This document shows, piece after piece, positions 23,640 to 34,699 of a DNA stretch of 64,000 bases. Within the stretch, counting starts at the first letter, position 1; each line of letters begins with the position of its first letter. Both the position numbers and the translations under genes were made by a program. The notes under the pieces are model-generated. The model searched no databases. It saw nothing but the letters and a program-made list of their open reading frames with translations, and was not told the DNA's origin. This DNA comes from Favolaschia claudopus. Taxonomy: Eukaryota; Basidiomycota; Agaricomycetes; Agaricales; Mycenaceae. The stretch is taken from assembly GCA_037176885.1 (NCBI GenBank), contig JAWWNJ010000056.1, positions 1,116,001 through 1,180,000 on the forward strand. The letters are read 5' to 3'.

Positions 23640-24880
23640 TCCCAACTTTCCCACTTCCTTACCTCACAAAATGTTCTCTGACTTCCGATTCCTCGGTCGC
23701 CGCGACACCTACCACGTCCCTCCTCCATCTCCTTGTACTCACTCCGATCCCGGTGACTACACCTTCCTAAACCAGCCCTTCGGCCTTTACAATCCTCAGT
23801 ACGCCGGAGACGACTCCCAACTCTGACGACTCTCTTCCCGAACTCGTCTCCGACCGTGGCTCGGCTTATCCCACAACGGCAGATTCGGCACTTACCATTC
23901 GAGCGCCTCGCGATGTTGTGCTTCCGGGAGTCTGCGACATCCGAGACCCCATCAACGTTGTCGAGAACCTCCTTGGCGGATGTGACCGTGTCCTTTCCGC
24001 TGTTCAAACGCGTCCTCGGCTCCGTCATGTTCCTGCCGCCTCCTCCTTCCCACGACGACATTGTTCCCATCCTGCAGTCCGGCATCTTCTCCTACCGTAT
24101 TCGTGAAGCCGTCACCTACACGTCAAGCCAGGTGCTTCGGGACCATCGCAGTCTTTATTTCGTGCGCCATCAATGACTATAATGTCTTTGCACACGGCGA
24201 AGCAGGCGTTCCTGTGTCGTATCGGGAGGATGGTCTCGCCGAATTAGGTATTTCCATGCCTGCACTCCCGCTTATGCTCGAGAACCGCGGTATCACTTAT
24301 GAAACTCGCCACGTACACATCTCGCGAGCAGGCCTTGGCAAGTCTTCATACCATTTACGGTACGCCTTTACTCCACAACGAGCTACGGAGATTAACTAAA
24401 GACAGATATCTGTCAACATTATATCCTCCTTATGGCCTATGTCATGCTTGTCTCGTTCAACAACGGCCACCGCTCTGCGATCAACGTTGGTGCCTTCATT
24501 GGTATGCGCCCCAACGAACTTCTCAACCTCGTCCTCGCTGGCTTTCCCTTTGGAAGCTTCACGCAGCTTTGGGGGATACATGGCGAATACCGAACGTCTT
24601 AGTAAGATGGATTTTTGCTCTTATTCGGCGGCTCAATCCCGAATGCGAGCATGTTCTCATCGGCAATTACGATGGTGGCTCGTACATCACCACCTGGCTT
24701 GTCACTCCCCATCCGTGTTCCGCTCCTCGAAGCCGCTCCGGTCCCTACCTCCGCACACGACGTCCTTTCCCGCGGAATTCGTCGTCGTCAGTTGAAGTCA
24801 GTGCAGGAACTTTTGGCGGAGTTGATGGTTTAAAAGTCGTACATGGCACGACAGTCTTTCTTGATTACTCAAGTACTTAG
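23640..24880 (+). pseudogene. extra coding-like region between integrase and 3' LTR
   Basis: About 1.2 kb after the chromodomain has codon-like composition but switches phase repeatedly. Segments include DDIVPILQSGIFSYRIREAV, ALPLMLENRGITYETRHVHI and INVGAFIGMRPNELLNLVLA. No signal peptide, membrane segment or known domain is evident. Fungal chromoviruses usually end soon after the chromodomain, so this could be an accessory ORF, captured host sequence or a decayed third gene. I do not recognise it. Confidence 0.4.
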
Positions 24881-25010
24881 CGCTAGTCGCAAACTGTGTT
24901 AAGCATATTTTAGCTAGTCTAGTATGCTTGTATCTCTCTACCTTATACTACTGGGCTGGCCTTTTTCCTCGAGTGATCTTCTTCGCGCACATGAAGCCTG
25001 GGGGGGGCTA

Positions 25011-25640
25011 TGTGATGGATATCGGTAACCTTGAGTAACTTTCGGCTTTGCCCGCAAGACTTCACGCGCGCTCGGCGCATTCTCGGCATTCATCGATCAT
25101 GGGACCGCGTTCATGATGTCAATGCTACTAAGTTCTTCTACTTAGCAGCAGAGCGTCATACTCTCCCTCTCAGATCGACACCGATAAGCCTCAATATGAC
25201 TCGGGACGTCCGAACGAGTCATTGAGAAGGTATAGTAGAATATTCTGCTACTTTCCTCAAGGTTCCATTGAGTTCTTGAATATTCTATAGTTGATCCTTG
25301 TATATTATAAAAGGGAGTCGTTCCCTCATGTAACGACAGCTCTTACTTACATCTATCAATCTACGTAGATTCTACCTCAATTCTTGTGTGAACTTAAGTG
25401 AAGCCCCGCGCTCCCTTCAAGATCTTTCAAGCTAGTCTTCAGTCGTAAAGCCTCGCGCTTACTCCTCAGCCTAGACACAACTTGCGCTGGTTGATATTCC
25501 CAGTCGTCTCAAGAAGAATAAGATCTCTTTTGACAGTTGTTTGGTAACTACTTGATTATATAGAGGTTTCGTGATACTCAACCGCTAATAATCTACTTCT
25601 ATTCCCTTGATTCTCTCCGAATTAACCCGAATCTTCAACA
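25011..25640 (+). repeat. 3' LTR of the chromovirus
   Basis: This 630-bp repeat matches 15636-16265 except for one visible substitution. It is preceded by a G-rich tract (GCCTGGGGGGGCTA) in the polypurine-tract position. Confidence 0.9.
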
Positions 25641-26037
25641 ATTTCTGCTTAATGTCACACGAGGTGACATGCGTGATTGTCACCAAAATACCATATATGG
25701 AAGTCCGGCGAACACCGAATCACTTGGAAGTTGCCGGGAGCTTGTCAAAATTAGCTGTAATAACAAGATCAAGGAACTTGGCTAAATTTTGGGGGTAAAA
25801 ATGACACAGCTGTGTATTCAGGGTGCGGAACATGTCTAAATTGGTCATGAGAGCGGTAAAATTCACCAAATTGTACGATTTTTGCAATTTCAAAATGCAT
25901 AAATGCACTCTTCACCCTATGCAATAGGCATGAGGTAATGCATAAAATCCCAGCCTGCCAAGTTGGTGGACACCAAAGTCGATGCATAATGAGGTTTATG
26001 CATTTTGACCTCATGCATTATGAGATATCCGACTGTA

Positions 26038-27050
26038 GACTACATAAAATAAACAAATATTGTTATTATTATTTTATATTTATCTGTTAATGTGTGTTGG
26101 CTGCCGGCAGTAGCGAAGTTGCACAAGCATCTCAATTTACGGAGGGAAAAAAAACGGCAATTTCAGTTACTTTTACTAGCTGCGAGTACAAAGGAGTAGC
26201 ACCGGAACGGGACCAACATAGCAGCAAGACGATCGATCAAGCGTGTACGTGACCGTGACTCTTGGTGAAGACATCATGGGGAAGCAAGCTTCCCCATTCA
26301 TCGGGATGCTTACAAAATGACTGGGTGCTTTGTAAGCACAGCTGTAAGCACTGTGCATCCAAGCTTCTGAAAATTTTCATCACTTTGGAGGAAAAGCTAA
26401 TGTTGTGAGCTAATCACCGTTGCAACTTTGAAGAGATGGACACTGTTTGTTCACTTTGAGACAGGGCAAGCGCCCACACATCAGTCTCTCGACACATCTG
26501 ACTTTGTAATACCTCGGTTGTGTTGAAAGGACTGGGCCTTGAGAGATGAACACCATAAAAATCGGCTTTTGTGGTCTGAATTCAGGAATCCACATACCAT
26601 AACTTCTGCTTGAATCAGATAGAGCTAGAATTGTATTTCACGAAGTATACAAATTAGGACTAGGTTTTATTCTCACCTGCCAGTAGTTGAGTGTCTTTCG
26701 GTAGGACAAAGTGGGTCCTGACTTGATTCAAGTGAAAAACTTGACCGGAAAAAACATTCTGCCATCACGGTGACTGGTGTATATACCCGAATCAATATTG
26801 AGAATTGATGAAGCAAGACTTATGAATATAGAAACTCTAACCTGAAGACCCCTGATGGTTGATTGTAGAGGGCACCATGGATGAGTAGCGAGATTGAATC
26901 ACAGGTGAACATGTTATTGAACTGCGAGGTTAGTGAGATTAATTTGAAGAAGGGAAGGAACCATTACAACTTATCTGTGTTTGAATGAAAACCCATTGAC
27001 ACTCCGTATCCTATTCGGATTAATTTCCCCGACTCTACCGACTTTGCATT
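26038..27050. other. intergenic sequence, no gene recognised
   Basis: This is AT-rich DNA with no open frame of recognisable family. Small direct words such as GCTTCCCCAT and TGTAAGCAC repeat locally near 26270-26350. Confidence 0.4.
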
Positions 27051-27051
27051 C

Positions 27052-27300
27052 ATGGCGCAAGATGGCGCATCACCGCTTCCTCGCGGCTCCTGGATTGCCG
27101 ATTCAGGCGCGAGCAAGCACATTCTCGTTTCCCAAACTGCATTCACATCCTACTCTACTCTCGGCAATCATACACGTACCGTCTCCGCTTTGGAAGTGTT
27201 CGTTGCCACGGTACAGGCACCGCCGTCATCGCCTCTCACGTTAAAAATTCGGCATACAACAATATGCTTTGTATGCCAGTTTCTGGCCTACAGTAGGGCG
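27052..27300 (+). pseudogene. Ty1/Copia polyprotein fragment (protease)
   Basis: A short frame contains GSWIADSGASKHI, the Copia-type aspartic protease active site (W-x-x-DSGA-x-x-H). It is followed by a segment resembling the next strands of the protease but decaying within about 60 residues. There is no integrase, RT or LTR around it. It is a relic, cut on its 3' side near the TIR element that starts at 27405. Confidence 0.65.
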
Positions 27301-27460
27301 ACCTTGCGCAAATCACGGACGCGGATGCTTTTGAGGCCGAACTGTTCAACTAATTTTGCTGCAAATTCAAATTCAGACTGTCTTCTTAGACTCTTCTACA
27401 GTTCTAGTCTCGTGACCAGACTCTTATGACATCCCAAAGGGAACCCTGTCATATGAGTCA

Positions 27461-27745
27461 CAAGCTTAAGCACCCCGCCTTCGGCAGGGCCGGCTCGCTG
27501 CGCTCGCGTCCCTACCTACGGGGGGTACACAGCTTGTCGGGGCTCCGCCCCAAACCCCGCCTGGATTTTTTTTGCTTGCCCGCGGCGCCGCACTGCCGCT
27601 CGCTGCACTCGCCGGCGCGCGGCGCCGGGGACCGCGGGTGAGTTTCAACATCTCGACCGCGGTTGTGTTGGTAGGATGTTGACAAAACCCCGTGATTTTC
27701 TGTCAAAGTCACGCGACTGATGGCCTGGCCCTCTTTTCAAGCCTA
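27461..27745 (+). repeat. GC-rich repeat unit, copy 1
   Basis: The unit starts CAAGCTTAAGCACCCCGCC and ends near GGCCTGGCCCTCTTTTCAA. It contains a stable GC hairpin (CGGGGCTCCGCCCC). It is followed directly by copy 2, and a third copy in reverse orientation lies at 45256-45477. The translation looks conserved between copies, but I attribute this to DNA repeat identity, not a protein. Confidence 0.75.
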
Positions 27746-28034
27746 CAAGCTTAAGCACCCCGCCTTCGGCAGGGCCGGCTCGCTGCGCTCGCGTCCCTAC
27801 CTACGGGGGGTACACAGCTTGTCGGGGCTCCGCCCCAAACCCCGCCTTGATTTTTTTTGCTGGATTCCTTGCCCGCGGCGCCGCACTGCCGCTCGCTGCA
27901 CTCGCCGCGCGCGGCGCCGGGGACCGCGTGTGAGTTTTCAACATCTCGACAGCCGGTTGTGTTGTCGGATGTTGACAAAACCCCGTGATTTTCTGTCAAA
28001 AGTCACGCGACTGATGGCCTGGCCCTCTTTTCAA
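27746..28034 (+). repeat. GC-rich repeat unit, copy 2
   Basis: A head-to-tail duplicate of 27461-27745 with small indels, for example an extra GGATTCC word near 27862 and one A more in the AAAGTCACGCG region. Confidence 0.75.
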
Positions 28035-28097
28035 GTATAGGATAATAGGATGACAGGGTTCCCTTTGGGATGTCATAAGAGTCTGGTCACGAGACTA

Positions 28098-29183
28098 GGG
28101 TTCCCTTTGGGACAGTGGCGGCGCCATCTGATGCCACCCCTAAAAATAGAACAGCCTATTTCTGGAACTTTTGATGCAAATGGAGAATGTCCGAGTAGAT
28201 ATGTCTGTCGACGGCATGGAGGAGGAGCCTTGAAATTTGGGCAATTGCTAAGCTCTCTGTGATACCGAGCCTGCGGCGTACATAAAAGGAAGGAACAATG
28301 GATTCATAGAATTGAAAGGGTCACTCTAGAATTGACCAGCGAGGAATTCCTTTCGGAGTTCAAATCGCACGATATCATATGTTTTGCCGAAACTGACAAG
28401 GCTTGCGCGTTGATTATATAGTAGAAAAAAACTGTAATTTTTGCTTCGGTCGATTTGAGACATCAATGATAGAGAGGAGACCGTGACACCCCCGAAAATA
28501 TTCGCCCTCGGGAAGGTCTCGATTCTTACCCCAACTTACTTATTCTCAGTTTCACGAAGACTGTGCAGATTCGGGGGCAAAAAAGGTTGGGTGTGCGAGT
28601 CCTGCAAGCCCACGAAAAAAAAGACGATAGTTTCCCTAGACTTTGTAGCGTTCAGCCAGGCAATCGAGTCGCATCGGCGAAAGATTTTGTTGATAGGAAT
28701 GCACGCGAGGCGTTATGGTGTGAGCTGGATTGTGATAGTTCGAGAATTTGTGCAATTCATCTCAGTTCATTTCACACGAATCGTAATGGTATCGTGGCGT
28801 ATCATCTAGTTATATTTCTAGCGCCAAGAAATCAAATGTATTTTAACTAATTTCTTAGACCCATATTTCAAATGAGAAACTTAGAACTTAACAATTAACT
28901 CGTTGGGTCCAAAAAATTGAGGCAACACGGCTGTGATATTAATGCTGAAGACCATAAGATGGAGAGCGTGGGAACCCCGCACCCTTATGTCAGCAGTCAC
29001 AGTGTCATCTGTCACGCATTTATACCGTCAGTAACAGGCCACTTAGGGCCAAGGTTTTTCATAGAATGGAAGTTACAGAGCAGTAGATGACATTCTACGA
29101 AGAGTTTTGACCAGAAAAGCCTCAGGAGAAAGGATATAACCGGGTGTGACATTAGTGTGACATTTTCAAGGAAGTGTTGCAAT

Positions 29184-29184
<1 letters not shown>
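28098..29184. other. intergenic sequence, no gene recognised; LINE 5'-end-like word at 28953-28996
   Basis: No coding region can be supported. At 28953-28996 the sequence ATAAGATGGAGAGC followed by CCCCGCACCCT and an AGCAG word matches, on the + strand, the presumed 5' start of the minus-strand LINE (about 34650-34696 complement). Similarity stops after about 44 bp. It may be a relic of another copy. Confidence 0.4.

Positions 29185-29243
<59 letters not shown>
29185..29243 (+). repeat. 59-nt homopolymer G tract
   Basis: An uninterrupted run of G from 29185 to 29243. It lies at the 3' side of the minus-strand LINE, where the minus strand reads AATAAA followed by the C run. A run this long is unusual for a fungal chromosome and could be a real poly-C tail, a G-quadruplex-forming tract or an assembly artefact. 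Confidence 0.95.
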
Positions 29244-29245
<2 letters not shown>

Positions 29246-29592
29246 TATTATACTCGCGCGGTCCACAGTCTGAACAGCGAGTTTACGGAAAACAAACAAT
29301 GTAGTACTGTACGGGTGTTTATCCTTACAGAATCCTACAAGTTGTTATCCGAGCACGTCATCTTTCCAGGGGGTCGATCCCACAACGCAATCAGGGAACT
29401 GGCCGGCCGCTTGTATGGCAGGACCTCTGGTTAAAACCCGTAGGACCTAGGGGGGAGTTCTCTCCCCACCAGGTATAAATCCCCAGTGTCCACCAGTAAC
29501 CTGACGCAATTGTACGTCTTTCCCTTTGCCGAAGCATGCGCACCACCCGCTGAACGCGAGCCCATGGACTTTTGGGTGGTATATGTGCTGAA

Positions 29593-29931
29593 TCAAGCGT
29601 CCTCAGAGGTTGGCGGGTAGACCAGTAACATCGGCTCAGCATCATATATGCGAAGGATGTTGAAGGCCAGTTTAGCGAGGATCGGTGTAACTTCTCTCCT
29701 TGCCAGGACGGAGCGGAAGAAGTCCATTACGTCCGTGAAAGCACCCTTGAACTCCGGCAAGGTGGTGTATAAGCCTTTAAGGAATTCCTCTCGGACTCGC
29801 ATGAGCTCTGGATGATCGCAGAGGAACATCGCATGGGTCTCGTCTTCCACCGCCTCAAGACAGAACCTGCATTTGCGCCATTCCCCTGGGGACGATGTCC
29901 TTGCCTCGTTCCTTCCACCTGCGGCGTTCAA
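29593..29931 (-). pseudogene. LINE C-terminal zinc-binding segment
   Basis: The segment contains CRFCLEAVEDETHAMFLC, a CX2C...HX4C zinc motif typical of the extreme C-terminus of RT proteins in LINEs. It is followed by about 75 residues of helical-looking sequence. It lies downstream of, and in a different phase from, the RT tail at 30081. Confidence 0.65.
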
Positions 29932-30080
29932 CTGCGAGACAGTGGCTTGATAGAACCAGACGTGTCAAAGCTAAACGATGATCCGGGGTTTTTACGCGTA
30001 AATAGTGCCGAAAGTCCAAAGATTTCTTGACTAATTTTCCACTGTCTTTGTCCATTTCGCGTCGGCCGAGAAACAAATCC

Positions 30081-31926
30081 CTAGTTTTGACTGAATTTTT
30101 CGAGTTCATGGTCTATCCAAGCCTCCATCGAAAGCTTGACCTGCTTCATCGCCTCTTCGACTGCTGCGACCTCCAGAGAGACAGATATATCCAGTTCCAC
30201 GGGTATATAGAGTTTAGCGAGGACGATTCGTAAGTCATTGATCCACGAGATCTTCTTTTGACGAGCCAGGTTTATAGATTCTTGCAATGCATTCCAGGCA
30301 GGTCTTGTTTCATCGAGGTCAATCCAGTAGCATAAATTTTGAGCGCGAGATAAAAGACGCCGATAGCGAATTGGCCAGATCCCTGTTTCGGAGAAAAGTA
30401 CGGCTTTCATTGATCGCGAGCCGATTCCGAGCATTCGACGGAGGAACTTCAGTTGAACTTTCTCCAGAAGCTTCAAACTCTTCTCTTCGATATCAAGGCA
30501 AATTTCGCATCCAGCGGTGAGGTAGGGATCGACGCGCGCCATGTATAAGGTCCGCAGATCCCAAACAGGCATTGAACCGACCGAAACGATGTAACCCGAG
30601 GATGGTGTTAGCCACGTTTGACGCTTTTTTAGATTTGACAATGTACTGCTCGCGCCACATGAATTTGCATCCCGTTTCAAACCAGATACCAAGATAGCGT
30701 GCTTTTTGTTCCAGTTTGGATCGGCTTGCCCGCCATATGGAAGACCGGATACCATTTTTGACGGCGGTCCCTATATTTGGGCAAATAGATTTTGGGATCG
30801 AGACTTCACATCCATTATTGTCTGCCCAGCATTGAGAATCATTGAGATGAAGTTGAAAACCTGGCGGTGAGGTGGACGCTGTCATGACGTCGTCGGCGTG
30901 CTGAACCTGGTTGATCCGCACTTCGTTGAGTTGAATATCGTCGGGATGAATGCTCAGGACAAAATCGGCCATGAAGAGGTTCCACAAATGCGGTGATCCT
31001 GGGTCTCCCGTCAGAATGCCTAGAAGAGATTCAAACTGTGGGTCCATATTGGCGATCCAAGCGGACTAAATAACGGATGCGGTCGTAAAGACATTTCAAC
31101 CACTCGATCATGGGTCCAGAAATACCGAGTCTTGCGAGCTTGATCCATAGCGTTGGGCGATCCGTCCCGGGGAATGCATTTTTAAGATCCAGATATCCAA
31201 CGTAGAGGGGCTTGTCCATTGCTTCTGCCTTGTCAATCATGCATAGGAGGACAAAGGCGCTGTCATTTGTTCGAAGGTGAGACTGGAACCCATTTTGCGA
31301 GGGGTGGGATTGCACCAATATCCTCGGCACCTTCACGCAGACGGCGGTCAATGATCAGCGTAAGCATTTTCAACATACAGCATTCTAGGGCGATTAGACG
31401 ATAGCCTTTCGGGTCGGTAGGATCTTGTCCTTTTTCAAAATACCAACGAGGAGAGAGATCAGCCCACTCTTGTGGAATATCTTGATTCCGAAGGCAGAAC
31501 CGGAAGAATTCAAGGAGTTTTCTCGTTTGGGATTTGTAGACAATCTTGATAAGAAAACCCATCACCGCCGACAGCGGTGTCCAGTCCATGCTCGGTGATG
31601 TGTTTCTTCATCAACTTGATCTCTTCCAGCGAAATCTCGCGAGTGTAGGATTGACGGGGCGAGTTATCAACTAGGCCTCCCCTCAGCTCTCGTTCCATCT
31701 TCGCGTTGAAGGCCAATTGATCGGTATTAAATGTCGCTGGAGTTGTAGCCGGATAATTCAAACGATCTCTGAACTCGTCGGGAAAGGTTTTCAAGCGACA
31801 CTTTGGCCTTTCTTGGGCGAGGATCTGTGCGCTTCCGAACGAAATCCCAGAATTGCTTGATGTTTTTACACGCCAAAAGCTCTGCGCGAAGGCCAGCCTG
31901 TAATTCATGAACTTTTGCCCTTCCAC
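30081..31926 (-). pseudogene. LINE reverse transcriptase (frame-broken)
   Basis: The RT is split over several phases: 31926-31510, 31589-31263, 31351-31031, 31047-30493 and 30755-30081. Motifs in order are WADLSPRWYFEKGQDPTDP with YRLIAL (RT1-2), YVGYLDLKNAF (motif A, catalytic Asp), LTGDPGSPHLWNLFM (motif B) and QHADDVM (motif C, the xADD box). The thumb region has KARYLGIWFETG and a long conserved tail including VQLKFLRRMLGIGSRS. This is the RT of a basidiomycete LINE. The several frame breaks are seen directly. Confidence 0.85.
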
Positions 31927-32093
31927 GATGAGTTTCGGCGGTCTTTCTCCGTTTCTTGACCATCATCTTTCCAATGTTTGCCACGGCCCTCGGGACGTTC
32001 CGGAGACGTTTCATCTAATTCGGTGGCGACTTTGCATCTGGCCGAGAGAGGGGGTCGGCCCGTGGAAGCTCGAACAAGGGAGCGGGTCATCCG

Positions 32094-34478
32094 TTACAGG
32101 CTGGAAGATTGTTGCAGATTCTGGGACTTGTAGCGCCGCCTTAGCAAGTGCATAGGCCTCTTTTGCGGTTGATTGGGCGATTTGGATTCGACGTAAACAA
32201 AAGTTGTTGATCCGTGTCGTTTCCCGAGCAGCGAAACCGTATCCCTGAATAAGTCCCCGTTTGGGCCAGGCCACCCAATCGACATCTTCTTTGCAGCCGC
32301 GTAGCACAACTGGCGTATGATCATTTTGAACTGCAAAAAAACCACGAGTGTCTTGTCCGAATCAACAGCTAGGAGTGCCTCGTGGATTGCATAGATTCGG
32401 CCACGATCCGCCGTTGGTTTTCCAGGACCAGGGACTTTGAAGCACGTATTCGACCGAGATCCGATTGCAAAACAGATTCCAGCGCCTGCGGATCTCGTTC
32501 GAGTTTTGCCCGGTGCGGCGCCTTCAACATACACATGTACGGGTGGAGATTCTGCAAGTATTGGGCCGTATAAAGAATGCAGGGCTTGCTCAGGTGTTTC
32601 TCGGGAGTCCATTGTTTCTCGATACAGCCTATCAATTTCGTTTTGACCCGAGAAGACTGGGGCATTTTGGGGATGCGGGAAAGAAGCCGTTGTCGAGCGC
32701 AAAACAGCACGACGATCCAATGTTACACAAATACGAGTGTGATCAGACCAATCATCTTTCGGGTCCGGTGTCGGTTGTTCAACATGAAAACTGCGAACCC
32801 AAGGCAATAGAGACTCCGAAGCGAACGCGTAATCAATGGTTGATTGACCAGTGGGCTGATGAGAGGTATACCGACCGAGAGAAGCAGTTTCCAAAGAGGT
32901 CCCATTCATGATGCAAAGTCCGAATTTGTCGCACTCATTCAGAATTGCCCTACCGCGAGTGTTTTCCGTGGCATCAGAAGAGTCCCTCAGCCAATTTTGG
33001 GTGAATCTGATGACCTGTTGCGATCCCGTTCGGCCATTTATATCAGTGAGAAGCAAAACAGGTTTATCGGCGCTAGGACTACAGACTGCGATTGTTTCCC
33101 AAAGTTGTTGAATCGGCTCAACGTCCGTCCAGCCTTGCCATCGAGACGTTTCGGGAGGTATATATGCACCGATGAGCCACATCGAACCTAAATCCAGGAC
33201 CAGAATATCTGGGGAGCTCAGGCGAGACTTGGTGAAATCAATGTCATCGCGGATGAGAAGCGCAATCCCGCCGCCACGACGTTCTGATTGAAGCCTGGGT
33301 TTGCGGGGTAAGGAAATGAGCGAGAAACCTTTCGGAACGTCCGCGGGGTCCTCTTCGCCGGGTAACATGTCCGTTTCCGCGAAAAACATTATGTCGTAGG
33401 GCGCGAGAAGGTCGTGGAACTCAGGGCTAGTTAATTTTAGTGTGAAATGGTGGTGTATATTCCAATACATGATTTTAACATCCCGACTCGGATTACCAAC
33501 TTCAGACGTGTCTTGAGTGGCTTGTACGTCGACAGCCGTGTTACCGGTCCGTGCTGAGTGGTGAGTGTGTTGTCCGGTTGAGTTTTCTCCCAGTCCATGG
33601 CCCGTATCGCCTCGTCTTGCTGAAATTCCCGTAGAGAGTCCATTTCCAGTCAACGTCGGCACACCAGATCTTGGGCTCGGCACAGCACGTGGACAAATCG
33701 GCACACGGAAGGTGGGTCCGGGTCCAGAGACAGCAGAGTATGGGTGGGCGGGGGACCATTGATTAATTTGAGCCCATTTCTGTAGGTTGTTGCTTCGCAA
33801 GATGCAATAGAAGACCCAGCCATAGATAACGGTCCAGAGGAACAGCGACGGCGCAAACGGAGAAGTCGGACCGGTGTCAGCGGTTGTCATGCGGAAGTTA
33901 CCGGAAGGAAACCCGACTTTCCCGGATGTCGTCCAGCATGCCAGCGCAGCATCGTCGGTCGACGAGCAGAGGCGATTTGAGGGTCGCGCACCTGGGCCGA
34001 GGTATCCAGCGGCATGTTGAACACGAAAGGTCCCCGCACCCGAGATTCCAGCCGGCCGTTTCCAGTGTGTGAGCGTCGCCAGCTTGGGGATGTCAGGCAG
34101 CCCGTCCTCTCCACATCGGTCCCAAGGATGGTCGTATACGTCCAGGAAGGTCCGTGAGGGTAGGGACGAGGGAGGTTGATCCAAGTCGGGGTCCATGACC
34201 GGTCCACGGCGGTCCAAAATGGCAAAATCCCAAGTCGGCACACATACACGAAAGTCGACCGTTTTTGTCCAGAGCTCGGCCAGATTCCGAGGAAGAAGAT
34301 TCCAGGCACTCAGCATCCAAAGCGCAGGTGAGGGTTTGTGTCGTTGGCTCAGCACGGTGTTGTTTTGTGAAGATTGAGAAATCGACATGGTGGTGACGAC
34401 CACTTGTTTTCCCGTCAGTTTTCCAAAAATCTTTGGAATGCACTGCCACAGCACTGCCACCTCGGCCCGCCCCGGCAC
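32094..34478 (-). pseudogene. LINE ORF: endonuclease plus RNase H-like segment
   Basis: This open frame of 794 codons begins with about 330 low-complexity residues. Next come MYWNIHHH (Asn, near residue 337), FFAETDML (Glu), LLTDINGRTG (Asp/Asn, near 475) and DDWSDHTR (Asp-His, near 577), the active-site set of the exonuclease-endonuclease-phosphatase fold used to nick target DNA. From about residue 650 an RNase H-like segment reads VHVYVEGAAPG, RSAGAGICF and RIYAIHEALLAV. Its first catalytic Asp is Glu here and the middle Glu is not visible, so it is probably inactive. This segment precedes the RT, unlike the usual C-terminal position. Confidence 0.8.
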
Positions 34479-34699
34479 ATGCTTTGGTCATGTTGTGGGC
34501 AGCTCGGCAGCAACAAAGGGGAGTCTAGTATGCACATTAAGGACCGTTTCGAAGATCTTAGCAGTTCTAGGTAGGGATAAGGGCTCCCAGCCCTCAAAAA
34601 AGGCTAAAATAAATAATTTTTCGTTCCGTGGAACCTCCCACGGTCACATGGGCTGCTTACATCAGGGTGCGGGGCTCCCATGCTCTCCATCTTATAGCA

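Larger units (their letters stand above)
15636..25640 (+). mobile_element. full-length Ty3/Gypsy chromovirus
   Basis: Two 630-bp LTRs (TG...CA) bound a 10,005-bp element, with an exact 5-bp duplication ATTTC at 15631-15635 and 25641-25645. The 5' LTR is followed by TGGTGGACACACAGGG, the expected position of a primer-binding site. The 3' LTR is preceded by the purine-rich CCTGGGGGGGCTA. The order is gag, protease, RT, RNase H, integrase, then a chromodomain, which fits a fungal chromovirus, and extra sequence follows. The LTRs differ at only one site that I can see (15648 T against 25023 C), yet the coding region has several frame breaks. Confidence 0.9.
15562..26037. mobile_element. Tc1/mariner-like MITE interrupted by a Gypsy retrotransposon
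   Basis: The outer ends are TACAGTCGGATAGCTCAT at 15562 and the near-complement ATGAGATATCCGACTGTA ending at 26037. These are inverted repeats that include a TA duplication. Sub-terminal ATGCATTATGAG words repeat in both arms. Without the Gypsy element (15636-25640) and its 5-bp TSD the MITE would be about 460 bp. It carries no transposase of its own. Confidence 0.75.
27405..28097. mobile_element. TIR element carrying a tandem GC-rich repeat
   Basis: The left end TAGTCTCGTGACCAGACTC continues to CCCTGTCAT (48 bp in all). It is matched by its exact inverse at 28050-28097. Between the arms lie two head-to-tail copies of a 285-289 bp GC-rich unit. The target duplication appears to be TA. The same TIR sequence also forms a tiny hairpin at 59154-59211. 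No transposase is encoded. Confidence 0.7.
29244..34696 (-). mobile_element. non-LTR retrotransposon (LINE), decayed
   Basis: Read on the minus strand, the order is a leader region, apurinic-type endonuclease, an RNase H-like segment, reverse transcriptase, an extended C-terminal region and a CCHC zinc motif. The presumed 5' end is ATAAGATGGAGAGC near 34696, and the 3' end lies somewhere before the G tract at 29243. There are no LTRs. The RT is broken by at least four frameshifts, so the copy is dead. Confidence 0.85.

Noticed and set aside
27426..28040. Conserved Arg/Pro-rich translations of the GC-rich repeat
   Set aside because: The similarity between copies is explained by DNA repeat identity. 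There is no start context or domain, and the third copy is fused to unrelated sequence.
29174..29434. Poly-glycine / poly-proline frames across the G tract
   Set aside because: Trivial translation of a homopolymer.
32382..33191. Open frames on the + strand within the LINE
   Set aside because: They are antisense shadows of the endonuclease/RNase H frame, which has clear catalytic motifs.
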